DNA of 64,000 nucleotides from contig CABUHY010000011.1 in NCBI GenBank assembly GCA_902491475.1, forward strand, positions 7,598 to 71,597, in the 5' to 3' direction. The notes under the pieces are model-generated. The model did no database searches. It had not been told where the DNA came from and saw only the letters and a list, made by a program, of their open reading frames with translations. Numbering within the stretch: the first letter of the stretch is position 1; each line of letters begins with the position of its first letter. The translations under genes and the position numbers were made by a program. This document shows positions 24,435-32,233 of this stretch, piece after piece. This stretch comes from an uncultured Eubacteriales bacterium. Lineage in GTDB: Bacteria > Bacillota > Clostridia > Oscillospirales > Acutalibacteraceae.

Positions 24435-26048
24435 ATGGCAAAAAAACCTTTGACCGTTACGGTCATTACCGATACGCATTATTATTCAAAAAAGCTCGGA
24501 ACAGAGGGCAAGGCTTACGAAAAGGGTAACTCCAAAAGTCAGCTTTTGCTTGAGCGTGCCGAGGAGGTTCTCAAAGCCGCTTTCGAGCAGATAAAAAAAG
24601 ACGACCGCACGGACATTGTGCTGCTTTCGGGCGACACGACGACCAATGGCGACTTTGACTCGCATAAGGAATTTATCGAAATGCTCCGAGACCTCAAAAA
24701 CTCGGGCAAAAGGGTATATGTTCTTACCGCAACGCACGACTTTCAGGATAACGGAAAGACCCACGCTTACAGGGGCGACGAGAAAATTGAAGTTCCCGCC
24801 GCAAAGCGTGAGGACCTTTACGAGATGTACCGTGAATTCGGTCCCGACCAGGCGGACAGCGTGCATATGCCGAGTATGTCCTATTCGATAAAGCTTCAGG
24901 ACGGATACAGGCTTCTTGCGATAAACGACGACAAGAACCTTTCGGGCAAAAGCGGCGTTTCCGACGAATGCTTTGAATGGATAAAGTCCGAGGTTGAAAA
25001 AGCAAGGGCAAACGGCGAGTTCGTCATTGCAATGACGCATCATCCGCTGATAGCTCCGTCCCCGATTTACGGACTTATCGGAAAGAACGATATGTTCGGC
25101 GACTTTGATGTAAGGCGTGAACAGTTTGCCGACCTCGGTATGCAGTTTATGTTCACGGGTCATACGCATATACACAGCATTGACAAGATAACCTCAAAGC
25201 GAGGCAACACTTTCTATACCATTGCCACGGCTTCCCCGATAGGCTATCCGGGAACCATAAGAACCGTTACCGTTGACGAGGACGGCGGAAAGGTCAGCAC
25301 AACGACCGATTTCATTACCGAAAAGCCTGATTTTGATATGCAGGGCAAGGATATGCAGGAATATCTCAAATATCAGCTTGCGGGTATGATAAAAGATATG
25401 GTCAAGGCTGCCGCCGGCGACACGGAGACCTTTGCGAATATGGTTACCGCAATGAGCATCAAGAAAAAGGTAATCTATAAATTCGGCTGGCTTATAAAGC
25501 CCGTTGCAAAGCTGCTCAATAAGATTACGATAGGTACGGTTGCCAAGTGGACAAAGAAAGAAACGGGGCTCAAAAAAGAGGACTACGCCGACATAAAGAA
25601 CGACAGCGCAGTTGATTTTATAATCGATATGGTGCTCAACCTTTACGGCGGAGAAAACCTTTACAATCCCGAGGACCCGCAGTACAAGATAGCAATGGGT
25701 CTTATCAGTATATTCGATTCGATTTTGTCCGTTTTACATATCAACCTCAAAAAGCTTCTCAAGGTTGATTCGCTCTATGATTTTGCGGAACCGCTCATTC
25801 ACAACAGGGGTATAAACGCCTATGATGTCGACCTTCCGATTATGCCGTTTTACGGCGAGGGCGAGCAGGGAGAAGTACCCGAGGAGGAAAAGCCCGAGCA
25901 CACGGTTAAGAGCAATAAGGGCTTGCCGATAATTATTGTTTCGGTCTTGCTGCTTATAATCTTCCTCATTCCGTTGGCGTTGGTATTGCTTATCGGATTT
26001 ATTGTAAATCAGATAAAGTACGGCAAGAAAATGAAGATAGACGAATAA
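24435..26048 (+). CDS. Membrane-anchored metallophosphoesterase
   Basis: A 537-residue calcineurin-like phosphoesterase. Metal-binding motifs are TDTH (12-15), SGDTTTNGD (65-73), THHP (201-204) and GHTH (242-245). The usual GNHD block reads ATHD (99-102), so the normally conserved Asn is replaced by Thr, which could alter catalysis. A helical domain of about 200 residues follows. Near residues 495-527 is one strongly hydrophobic segment, then a short basic tail, so the enzyme is probably tethered by its C-terminus with the catalytic domain at the N-terminus and no signal peptide. The substrate is unknown (phosphodiester, nucleotide or lipid phosphate). It begins 18 bases after thrS and is likely cotranscribed, then terminated. 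Confidence 0.83.
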   Translation: MAKKPLTVTVITDTHYYSKKLGTEGKAYEKGNSKSQLLLERAEEVLKAAFEQIKKDDRTDIVLLSGDTTTNGDFDSHKEFIEMLRDLKNSGKRVYVLTATHDFQDNGKTHAYRGDEKIEVPAAKREDLYEMYREFGPDQADSVHMPSMSYSIKLQDGYRLLAINDDKNLSGKSGVSDECFEWIKSEVEKARANGEFVIAMTHHPLIAPSPIYGLIGKNDMFGDFDVRREQFADLGMQFMFTGHTHIHSIDKITSKRGNTFYTIATASPIGYPGTIRTVTVDEDGGKVSTTTDFITEKPDFDMQGKDMQEYLKYQLAGMIKDMVKAAAGDTETFANMVTAMSIKKKVIYKFGWLIKPVAKLLNKITIGTVAKWTKKETGLKKEDYADIKNDSAVDFIIDMVLNLYGGENLYNPEDPQYKIAMGLISIFDSILSVLHINLKKLLKVDSLYDFAEPLIHNRGINAYDVDLPIMPFYGEGEQGEVPEEEKPEHTVKSNKGLPIIIVSVLLLIIFLIPLALVLLIGFIVNQIKYGKKMKIDE

Positions 26049-26062
26049 AACAATACAAAACG

Positions 26063-26092
26063 AAGCGGTCGGTTTTTACCGACCGCTTTTTA
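26063..26092 (+). terminator. Terminator after the phosphoesterase gene
   Basis: An 11-bp stem, AAGCGGTCGGT with ACCGACCGCTT, followed by TTTT. Confidence 0.88.
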
Positions 26093-26094
26093 TG

Positions 26095-26123
26095 TTGACA
26101 ATTTTTATTTATGTGCATATAAT
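26095..26123 (+). promoter_or_regulatory. Consensus promoter for the antisense RNA of the type I toxin locus
   Basis: TTGACA and TATAAT, both perfect, 17 bases apart, with no plus-strand gene for more than 7 kb downstream. A promoter of this strength needs a product; the only candidate is the short terminated RNA just downstream. Confidence 0.8.
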
Positions 26124-26129
26124 ATAAGT

Positions 26130-26217
26130 GAACAAGGAGTTGCCGTATAGACGGTCAGCCCATATAGTTTGAAATAATCGCCCTAAGTTTCGTGGACTGC
26201 AGGGCGGTTATTTTTTT
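26130..26217 (+). ncRNA. Candidate antitoxin RNA (about 88 nt), convergent with the toxin gene
   Basis: Transcription from the consensus promoter would start near 26130 and stop at the hairpin ATAATCGCCCT / AGGGCGGTTAT with seven T residues (26174-26217). The RNA overlaps the last codons of the 23-codon toxin frame, and its terminator loop is complementary to the same hairpin on the toxin mRNA. A short direct repeat, TTGCCGTAT (26140-26148) and TTGCCGGAT (26363-26371), links the 5' parts of the two RNAs. This layout matches the par/Fst plan of Firmicute type I toxin-antitoxin loci, in which convergent RNAs share a bidirectional terminator and pair at repeats. No experimental support. Confidence 0.6.
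26174..26217. terminator. Shared terminator hairpin of toxin mRNA and antisense RNA
   Basis: An 11-bp stem with one G-T pair and a 16-base loop. The plus side has seven T residues and the minus side a weaker ATTATTT tail, so the antisense RNA should terminate more efficiently than the toxin mRNA. Confidence 0.72.
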
Positions 26218-26279
26218 GCCATATAAAGAATAACAATTATTATCATAACGGTTGTTATGTAAATCAAGTATTCAGTCAT
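26208..26279 (-). CDS. Candidate type I toxin, 23-residue membrane peptide
   Basis: The peptide is MTEYLIYITTVM followed by IIIVILYMAKK: one hydrophobic helix of about 17 residues with a short acidic head and a Lys-Lys tail. This is the architecture of Fst/holin-like type I toxins that insert into the cytoplasmic membrane. The ATG chosen has AGGGGGTG at 6 bases; an ATG two codons upstream would be too close to that site. The 5' leader is about 115 bases long from a TATAAT at 26400-26405 (minus strand) and contains hairpins (GGACTTACAGTCC; AGGGGCTATCCCT just before the ribosome site) that could limit translation. The frame ends inside the shared terminator. It could also be a harmless small membrane protein. 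Confidence 0.6.
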   Translation of the reverse strand: MTEYLIYITTVMIIIVILYMAKK

Positions 26280-26437
26280 CAGCATCACCCCCTAATAAAA
26301 ATCAGAGGGATAGCCCCTCTTGTTAAAAAAGGGCAAACCGCCTATGTCTTATCGTAAACTCCTTGCCGGATAATTCCTCGGACTGTAAGTCCTATTGTTA
26401 TTATACAGCACATTTATATACAGCGCAGTAATTTTTT

Positions 26438-26477
26438 AGCGGTCTGGTTTGGACATGCCAAACCAGACCGCTTTTTC
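26438..26477. terminator. Bidirectional terminator between the toxin locus and comM
   Basis: A perfect 15-bp stem (AGCGGTCTGGTTTGG with its complement) around ACATG, with T runs on both sides. It terminates comM on the minus strand. Confidence 0.85.
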
Positions 26478-26501
26478 TATACCATTATATATATTATATT
26501 T

Positions 26502-28031
26502 TCAGTTTTTCCAGAACTTCCTGTCAAGGCTTCTGTACTGAACCGCCTCAAGGATATGGTCAGAATTTATAATGTCCGAATTGTCGAGGTCGGCAACCGT
26601 TCTCGCAACTCTTAAAATTTTGTCATATGCTCTTGCGGACAGCCCGAGCTGTTCAAACGAAGCCTTCAAAAGCTTTGCGGCGTCGTCCGTTATCCGACAG
26701 TATTCACGGGTCATCGCAGAAGTCATTTTTGCGTTGCAGGATACATGCGTGCCTTTCAGGCGTTCCTGTTGTATTTTTCGTGCGGCGTCAACTCTCTTTT
26801 TGATGTCGGCAGAGCACTCCGCCTTTTCGTTGGAGGACAGCTCGTCATAGTCTACCGCAGGCACTTCTATATGTATGTCAAGCCTGTCGAGCAACGGACC
26901 GCTGACCTTTGACAAATACCTTGCGGGTGCACCCTTGGCGCAGGTACACGGCTTTGTCGGGTGCCCGAAATTTCCGCATGGGCAGGGGTTCATAGCGCAT
27001 ACAAGCATTACCGAGCACGGATATGAATATGTCGCCGCAACTCTCGCTATTGTGATTTTCCCGTCCTCAATGGGCTGACGGAGAATTTCCATGGCGCTGC
27101 GTGAAAATTCGGGTAATTCGTCAAGAAAGAGCACACCGTTGTGGGCAAGCGAGATTTCGCCCGGCCTCGGCACGGTGCCGCCGCCCGAAAGTCCGGCAGG
27201 GGAGATGGTGTGGTGCGGAGAGCGGAACGGTCTTGCCTTGACAAGCGAAACGCCGCTCGGCAGCTTGCCGGAAATGGAGTAGATATTTGTCGTTTCAAGC
27301 GATTCCTCAAAGGTCATATCGGGGAGAATTGACGGTATTCTCTTTGCAAGCATACTTTTTCCCGAACCGGGAGGACCTATCATCATTATGTTGTGACCGC
27401 CTGCCGCCGCAACCTCCAAGGCTCTTTTGGGCTGATACTGACCCTTTACATCGGCAAAGTCGGGCAGGTCGAGCGAAACGCCGAGTTCCGCATAGTCGTC
27501 GTCGGAAACGGGGTCTATGAGCTTAATGCCGTTCAGGTGGTCAAGAAGCTCACGCACGGTTCTGACGGGGTAAACATTTATTCCCTTTACCACCGCTCCC
27601 TCGTGCCTGTTGTTGTAAGGGATGAAAATGTTTTCAACCTTTTCCTTTTGGGCTCTGATTACCATCGGCAAAACGCCGTTGATTTTCTGCACCTCGCCGT
27701 TTAACGACAGCTCGCCGACAAAGGCGCAGTTGTCCGTGTTCACTCTCAACTGTCCTGTGGATTTAAGGATTGCCACAAGTATCGGCAGGTCGTAAACGGG
27801 TCCCTCCTTTTTCTTGTCGGCAGGCGCTAAATTTACGGTAATCCTCGACACGGGAAAGTCGTAGTCGTTGTTGTGCACTGCCGCACGCACCCTTTCCCTC
27901 GATTCGCTGACCGCCGTGTCGGGCAGTCCCACAATGTCGAACCTCGGAAGTCCCGCACCGAGATTTGCCTCAACCTCGACAAGATATGACTCCAATCCGA
28001 AAAGGCCCACACTTGCTACTCTTGAAAACAT
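26502..28031 (-). CDS. comM: YifB/ComM-family Mg-chelatase-like AAA+ ATPase
   Basis: A 509-residue cytoplasmic ATPase. The N-terminal lon-protease-like fold (about 1-170, GLPDTAVSESRERVRAA) is followed by the Mg-chelatase-type AAA+ domain with Walker A GPPGSGKS and the VLFLDELPEF Walker B, and a C-terminal Mg-chelatase-like domain (LSARAYDKILRVARTIAD-like). Proteobacterial ComM is a branch-migration helicase in transformation; the role in clostridia is not settled. The start ATG follows GGGGTGAG; the longer upstream frame has no ribosome site. It lies 120 bases downstream of an RluA-type gene on the same strand. Confidence 0.92.
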   Translation of the reverse strand: MFSRVASVGLFGLESYLVEVEANLGAGLPRFDIVGLPDTAVSESRERVRAAVHNNDYDFPVSRITVNLAPADKKKEGPVYDLPILVAILKSTGQLRVNTDNCAFVGELSLNGEVQKINGVLPMVIRAQKEKVENIFIPYNNRHEGAVVKGINVYPVRTVRELLDHLNGIKLIDPVSDDDYAELGVSLDLPDFADVKGQYQPKRALEVAAAGGHNIMMIGPPGSGKSMLAKRIPSILPDMTFEESLETTNIYSISGKLPSGVSLVKARPFRSPHHTISPAGLSGGGTVPRPGEISLAHNGVLFLDELPEFSRSAMEILRQPIEDGKITIARVAATYSYPCSVMLVCAMNPCPCGNFGHPTKPCTCAKGAPARYLSKVSGPLLDRLDIHIEVPAVDYDELSSNEKAECSADIKKRVDAARKIQQERLKGTHVSCNAKMTSAMTREYCRITDDAAKLLKASFEQLGLSARAYDKILRVARTVADLDNSDIINSDHILEAVQYRSLDRKFWKN

Positions 28032-28151
28032 TATCTCACCCCAAAAATTCAAACTAACAGAATAATAGCACATAAAAGAAAATATTTCAATTATGTGCCG
28101 CAAATATCTTAAAAATGATTTGATTTTTATTATATATAATAGTATAGAAAA

Positions 28152-29120
28152 TCAGACAAGATTTCCCGTGTAAAACTCCTCCTTGAACCACACATCCTCA
28201 ACCTCAAATTCCTTTTGGTCGAGGTAGGCAAGCCTGCCCGCGTCGGTTTTGAAATCAAATTTTAATTTGTAGGAATAAAGCATCTGCTTCTTGTAGCCGC
28301 CGAATTTCTTGTTGTCACGGTTCCTGCCGTATTTTCCGTCGCCGAGAAGCGGACAGCCTATCGATGCCATATGCGCCCTTATCTGATGCGTCCTGCCCGT
28401 AAGCAGCTCTATTTCCACAAGGCTCAAACCGTCTATGCTGTCGAGCACCATGTATTTGGTCTTTATGCTCTTTGCACCCTCGGACGGCTTTTTCGAGACC
28501 GTGACGGTATTGCTCTTTTCATCCTTTACAAGGTAGCCGCCGAGTATTGCGCTCTTTTCACGGGGTGTGCCGACGGTAACGCAGAGATAGTATTTGTGAA
28601 GCTCACGCAGCTTCATTTTTTCGTTGAGTATGCGCAGACTCTCCGCATTTTTTGCCGCAATTACAATTCCGCCTGTGTTTCTGTCAATCCTGTTTACAAG
28701 CGACGGGACAAATGAATTCTCTTCATCGGGGTTGTATTCGCCCTTTTCATATAAATAGCGCTTTACCCTACCTATCAGAGTGTCGATATATTCCCTGTCG
28801 TCGGGGTGGCAGAGGACGCCCTGCTTTTTGTTCAAAAGAAGTATGTTTTCGTCCTCATATATAATGTCAAGATTTTTTGACGCTTTCATAAAATCATAGT
28901 GCTTTTCGGACGGGGCAAAAAACTCGTCGTTTATGTACATATCCACCACATCGCCGAGCTGAAGTCGGGTCGAAATTTCAGCCCTTTTCGAGTTGACTTT
29001 TATGCGCTTTGTGCGAATGTATTTGTACATTAAAGACTGCGGCAGATTGGGCACGCTTTTCTTAATGAATTTGTCGAGTCTCTGGTCGCAATCGTTGCCC
29101 TTTATCGTAAAACTTTTCAT
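28152..29120 (-). CDS. RluA-family ribosomal large subunit pseudouridine synthase
   Basis: A 322-residue enzyme that isomerises specific uridines in RNA to pseudouridine. An S4 RNA-binding domain (about residues 12-70, RLDKFIKKSVPNLPQSLMYKYIRTKRIKVN) precedes the catalytic domain with NRIDRNTGG (catalytic Asp near 146) and LLTGRTHQIRAHMASIG. The arrangement is that of RluC/RluD-like proteins; which uridine is modified cannot be told. Expressed singly or with the downstream comM. Confidence 0.92.
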   Translation of the reverse strand: MKSFTIKGNDCDQRLDKFIKKSVPNLPQSLMYKYIRTKRIKVNSKRAEISTRLQLGDVVDMYINDEFFAPSEKHYDFMKASKNLDIIYEDENILLLNKKQGVLCHPDDREYIDTLIGRVKRYLYEKGEYNPDEENSFVPSLVNRIDRNTGGIVIAAKNAESLRILNEKMKLRELHKYYLCVTVGTPREKSAILGGYLVKDEKSNTVTVSKKPSEGAKSIKTKYMVLDSIDGLSLVEIELLTGRTHQIRAHMASIGCPLLGDGKYGRNRDNKKFGGYKKQMLYSYKLKFDFKTDAGRLAYLDQKEFEVEDVWFKEEFYTGNLV

Positions 29121-29552
29121 CTTTTTAACCTCTTAAAACCGTTCGTTTTTTCTAAAACATTTTATCATAAATATAATAGTATTTCTATTAAATTTACAGA
29201 AAAATACAAATTCCCATAAAATTGGGCGAATTTAGGTGATTTTTATACCCTCAGAGGGGGATTTAATGAAAAAATAGCCTTATTTTTCAAAAATATCCTA
29301 AAAAAATGAATTAAATCACCACCGTTTAATATACTATATATAGAATGTTTGGCAAAAAACGGGCGTTTTGAGGGCAAATTTCAGCCAAAAACAGGGGTGC
29401 GTTCGCCACAAAACACAATTTTTTCACAATTACACAAATATTCACCGCAAACGCTTTAATCAGCTGAAGTCTTTTGAGCCTAAAAACCGCTATTTGACAT
29501 AATTTGACATTTGACTTTGTGCAATTTGTACAAAAAACGCATTTCAAAAAAT
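29121..29552. other. AT-rich gene-free region
   Basis: No credible gene. The notable features are a short TTGACAT-type repeat cluster (TTTGACAT, TTTGACAT, TTTGACTT within 29492-29518) just upstream of the consensus promoter of the next gene, and poly-T/A tracts. The cluster could be a protein-binding site or decoy -35 boxes. Confidence 0.5.
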
Positions 29553-29581
29553 TTGACAATTCACAAATGAGTAAATATAAT
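29553..29581 (+). promoter_or_regulatory. Perfect consensus sigma-A promoter of the G5/3D-domain gene
   Basis: TTGACA, 17 bases, TATAAT. Predicted transcription start near 29588, leaving an untranslated leader of about 145 bases. Confidence 0.88.
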
Positions 29582-29587
29582 GGCAAA

Positions 29588-29733
29588 AGTCAAAAAGCGA
29601 GAATAACAGAGGCGCTGAAAAATTCGTTTTTTTCTCTCGGCACGCACGCCGAAATTTACTGAAAATGCGATGGCGTCCAACAGCCTTTTCCGAGATTTTT
29701 TCAAAGCGAAAAGGTATGAGTTAAAGGAGCATA
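29588..29733 (+). promoter_or_regulatory. Structured 5' leader, possible attenuator, of the G5/3D-domain gene
   Basis: Within the leader, TCTCGG (29635-29640) can pair with CCGAGA (29690-29695), which is followed directly by six T. Smaller hairpins (CGGCACGCACGCCG and GGCGTCCAACAGCC) lie inside. This resembles a multi-branched element closed by a terminator-like stem. I could not match it to a known riboswitch class, including the c-di-AMP (ydaO) type that often precedes cell-wall hydrolase genes. Confidence 0.4.
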
Positions 29734-30993
29734 ATGATGATTACAGAATTAAAAGGCTACGCAAACGCAACGCGTGCCACTCTTTCGAGAGTAACGGCGC
29801 TTATAATCGTTCTTGCGATTATGTGTGCGGGTACAGCATTTGCCGCCTCTCCGAGCACATACAATGTTGACATTTATGACGGCTCGGAAATCACGAGAGT
29901 TTCGACTTTCAAATCAAATCCGCAGGCTATTGTCGACCAGGCGGGCATCGTTACAACAAACGACGATGTACTCAACCTTGACGGCTTTACGGTAGGCAGT
30001 GACAGTGTTATTGTTCTTTACCGTGCGGCGGACATCACTTTTACAGATATTCAGGGAAATGTTACAAACGAGAGATTCGCAGGCACCGTTGCCGATTTCC
30101 TTGCGGCAAAGGGCGTAACGCTCAGCGAGGATATTCTTGTAAACCTTCCCGAAAAGACCGTTCTTCAAAATTCAATGAATGTCGTTCTTCAGACTGCGTA
30201 CAGCGTATCCGTTACCGCAGACGGAGCGACGGTTGAATTGAAAACAGGCGACGGAACGGTTGCAGACGCAGTTTCCGAGGCGGGAATTACCCTCGGCGAA
30301 AACGATGAGGTTTCGCCCGCTGCCGATACCGCACTTTACGACGGAATACAGATTACCGTTTACCGTGTACAGTATGCCGAAAGGACGGCACAGGAAGCAA
30401 TCGCTTATTCCACACAGACCGTTAAGTCCGACGAGCTTTTCCTCGGAACGACCAAGGTCACACAAAAGGGTTCAAACGGCTCAAAGACAGTTGTTTATTC
30501 CGATAAGATTGTTGACGGTCAGCTCGCTTCGTCAAGCGTTGTCAGCGAGACCGTTACAAAAGAGGCTGTACCGCAGATAAAGACGGTCGGCACAAAGGAG
30601 AAGCCCGCAGTTACCGTGGCTGCTCTTAAAAACGGCGGAGCGCCCATTTCGGAGCTCACTCCTCCGTCAAGCCTTACTCTTGAAAACGGAGTTCCGACCT
30701 CGTACAAGAGAGTGGTAACAGGCAAAGCCGCAGCTTATTCGGCGTCGGCAGGCGCTAAAACCGCAAGCGGCAGAACCGTAAAGCCGGGTTATATCGCAGT
30801 TGACCCCAACCAGTTCCCGTACGGTACGGAATTATATATCGTATCGACCGACGGCATAGTTTACGGCTATTGCATAGCTGCCGATACGGGCGGATTTGTC
30901 AAGCGCGGCAAATTCACGGTGGACTTGTTTATGAACTCGACCGCACAGTGCAAGCAGTGGGGTTCAAGAGATGTTATAATCTACGTTCTTTGA
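29734..30993 (+). CDS. Cell-wall protein with DUF348, G5 and 3D domains (YabE/Rpf-like)
   Basis: A 419-residue exported protein. The N-terminal hydrophobic segment (about 18-38, ending in AFAAS) is a signal peptide or anchor. Repeated ubiquitin-like DUF348 modules follow (about 44-200), then a G5 domain (about 205-285, typically binding GlcNAc polymers), a flexible Ser/Pro stretch, and a C-terminal 3D domain (about 325-419; TASGRTVKPGYIAVDP, GTELYI, CIAADTGGFVKRGKFTVDLFM) with the three aspartates expected for a lytic transglycosylase-like fold. Homologues such as YabE and resuscitation-promoting factors remodel peptidoglycan during growth. Either of two adjacent ATGs after AAAGGAG may be used. 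Its transcript end is interrupted by MITE copy 2. Confidence 0.9.
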   Translation: MMITELKGYANATRATLSRVTALIIVLAIMCAGTAFAASPSTYNVDIYDGSEITRVSTFKSNPQAIVDQAGIVTTNDDVLNLDGFTVGSDSVIVLYRAADITFTDIQGNVTNERFAGTVADFLAAKGVTLSEDILVNLPEKTVLQNSMNVVLQTAYSVSVTADGATVELKTGDGTVADAVSEAGITLGENDEVSPAADTALYDGIQITVYRVQYAERTAQEAIAYSTQTVKSDELFLGTTKVTQKGSNGSKTVVYSDKIVDGQLASSSVVSETVTKEAVPQIKTVGTKEKPAVTVAALKNGGAPISELTPPSSLTLENGVPTSYKRVVTGKAAAYSASAGAKTASGRTVKPGYIAVDPNQFPYGTELYIVSTDGIVYGYCIAADTGGFVKRGKFTVDLFMNSTAQCKQWGSRDVIIYVL

Positions 30994-31011
30994 CAGAAAG
31001 ACGAAAGCTTT

Positions 31012-31288
31012 GGCTGAGTGTTCATAAGGAAGTATTGGTTTCTCGCATAAAAATTTATTATGCCTTTGTCGGAAATCCTCGCAAGGCGGCAGCCTTGCTT
31101 CGTTTTCCTACTTCTGCATAAAAGAATTTTTATAGCTACGAAACTGCAACGCACTTCAAAATGATATATTTTTGATACAGGAAAAGGCAAACCCCGCAGA
31201 TAATGCCGGCGCATATCTGTGGGGTTTAACGCATTATTGTGCAAAAAGATGTTATTTTGAAGCAAAACTGCCTTATTAACTCTCAGCC
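31012..31288. mobile_element. MITE copy 2, 277 bp, inserted in the terminator of the G5/3D gene
   Basis: Same element as at 17038-17314, with the left inverted end intact and two or three changes in the right end (CTTATTAACTCTCAGCC). The flanks again pair with each other: left AGACGAAAGCTT and right AGGCTTCCGTCT form 12 positions with one mismatch and one G-T, followed by GTTTTTAT, so the insertion point is the loop of a rho-independent terminator. The internal hairpin differs from copy 1 by one compensated base pair (C-G to A-T) and one A-T to G-T change. TT stands on both sides. Confidence 0.85.
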
Positions 31289-31306
31289 TTAGGCTTCCGT
31301 CTGTTT

Positions 31307-32203
31307 TTATATATTTTCTTTTCTTCTTTTGAGTTCTCGGTTTATTGCGTTGAGGACTCTTTTTTTGTCTGCCGACCACAGCGGCGAAACAAGCAGATTT
31401 TTCGGTGCGTCGCCCGTTATGCGGTGGATTGTAACGCTTTTCGGCACAAGGGATATCATATCGCACACGGTGTTGACATAGTCCTCAAAGCCGAAGGTTT
31501 CAAATTCGCCGTTTAGATACATCTTTTCAAGCTCGGTGCCTTTGAGCACATGCAAAAGCTGTAACTTTATTCCGTCCGCACCGCTGTTCACAACATATTT
31601 TACCGAGCGTGCCATATCTTCTTTTGCCTCGTGCGGCAAGCCTAAAATTATATGAACGACGGTTTTCACGCCTGTCGCTTTAAGGTTCGCCACAGCGTTG
31701 TCAAACACATCAAGCGTGTAGCCACGGTTTATGAGCCGTGCGGTCTCTTCGTTTGAGGTTTGGAGCCCGAGCTCGACATACACGGGCTTGATTTTGTTGA
31801 GGCGTCCGAGCAGGGCGAGCACATCTTTCCCGAGACAGTCGGGGCGCGTGCCGATGGAGAGAGCGACAATGCTCGGGTTGTTTATTGCGGGATAAAATAT
31901 GCTTTCGAGGTAATTTATGTCGGCATAGGTGTTGGTATAGCTTTGGAAATATGCTATGTATTTATCGCCCTTGAATTTTTTTGAGACCTGATTTTTAGCC
32001 TTTTCTATTTGCAGGTCAATGCTCTCGCACCGCTTTTCGGAAAAGTCTCCGCTTCCGCCCGCCGAGCAGAAAATACAGCCGCCCGTGCCGACCGTTCCGT
32101 CACGGTTGGGGCAGGTCATACCGCCGTCAAGCGACAGTTTATACACTTTTTGTGAAAACATTTCCGCCGCTTCATCGTTGAAAGTACGGTAATATTCGCC
32201 CAT
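31307..32203 (-). CDS. TIGR01212-family radical SAM protein (YhcC-like)
   Basis: A 298-residue cytoplasmic radical S-adenosylmethionine enzyme. The N-terminus carries the family's spaced cluster ligands, with CPNRDGTVGTGGCIFCSAGG near residues 31-50; the SIGTRPDCL and YVELGLQTSNEETARLINRGY segments are typical. The family (YhcC) has no firmly assigned substrate, and some members are linked to tRNA modification. Its stop codon lies 18 bases from the MITE, so its own terminator may have been affected. The start has GGGTGAT before it. Confidence 0.88.
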   Translation of the reverse strand: MGEYYRTFNDEAAEMFSQKVYKLSLDGGMTCPNRDGTVGTGGCIFCSAGGSGDFSEKRCESIDLQIEKAKNQVSKKFKGDKYIAYFQSYTNTYADINYLESIFYPAINNPSIVALSIGTRPDCLGKDVLALLGRLNKIKPVYVELGLQTSNEETARLINRGYTLDVFDNAVANLKATGVKTVVHIILGLPHEAKEDMARSVKYVVNSGADGIKLQLLHVLKGTELEKMYLNGEFETFGFEDYVNTVCDMISLVPKSVTIHRITGDAPKNLLVSPLWSADKKRVLNAINRELKRRKENI

Positions 32204-32233
32204 AAAATCACCCGAATATATATTAGCATAAGT

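Noticed and set aside
29588..29733. c-di-AMP (ydaO) riboswitch before the G5/3D gene.
   Set aside because: It was expected from gene context, but the conserved ydaO blocks were not found; it is reported only as an unassigned structured leader.
31012..31288. Attachment sites of a prophage or integrative element between the two 277-bp repeats (17-31 kb).
   Set aside because: The segment between the copies holds housekeeping genes (dnaK operon, thrS, comM) and no integrase, and the repeats have their own inverted ends, so they are independent MITE insertions.
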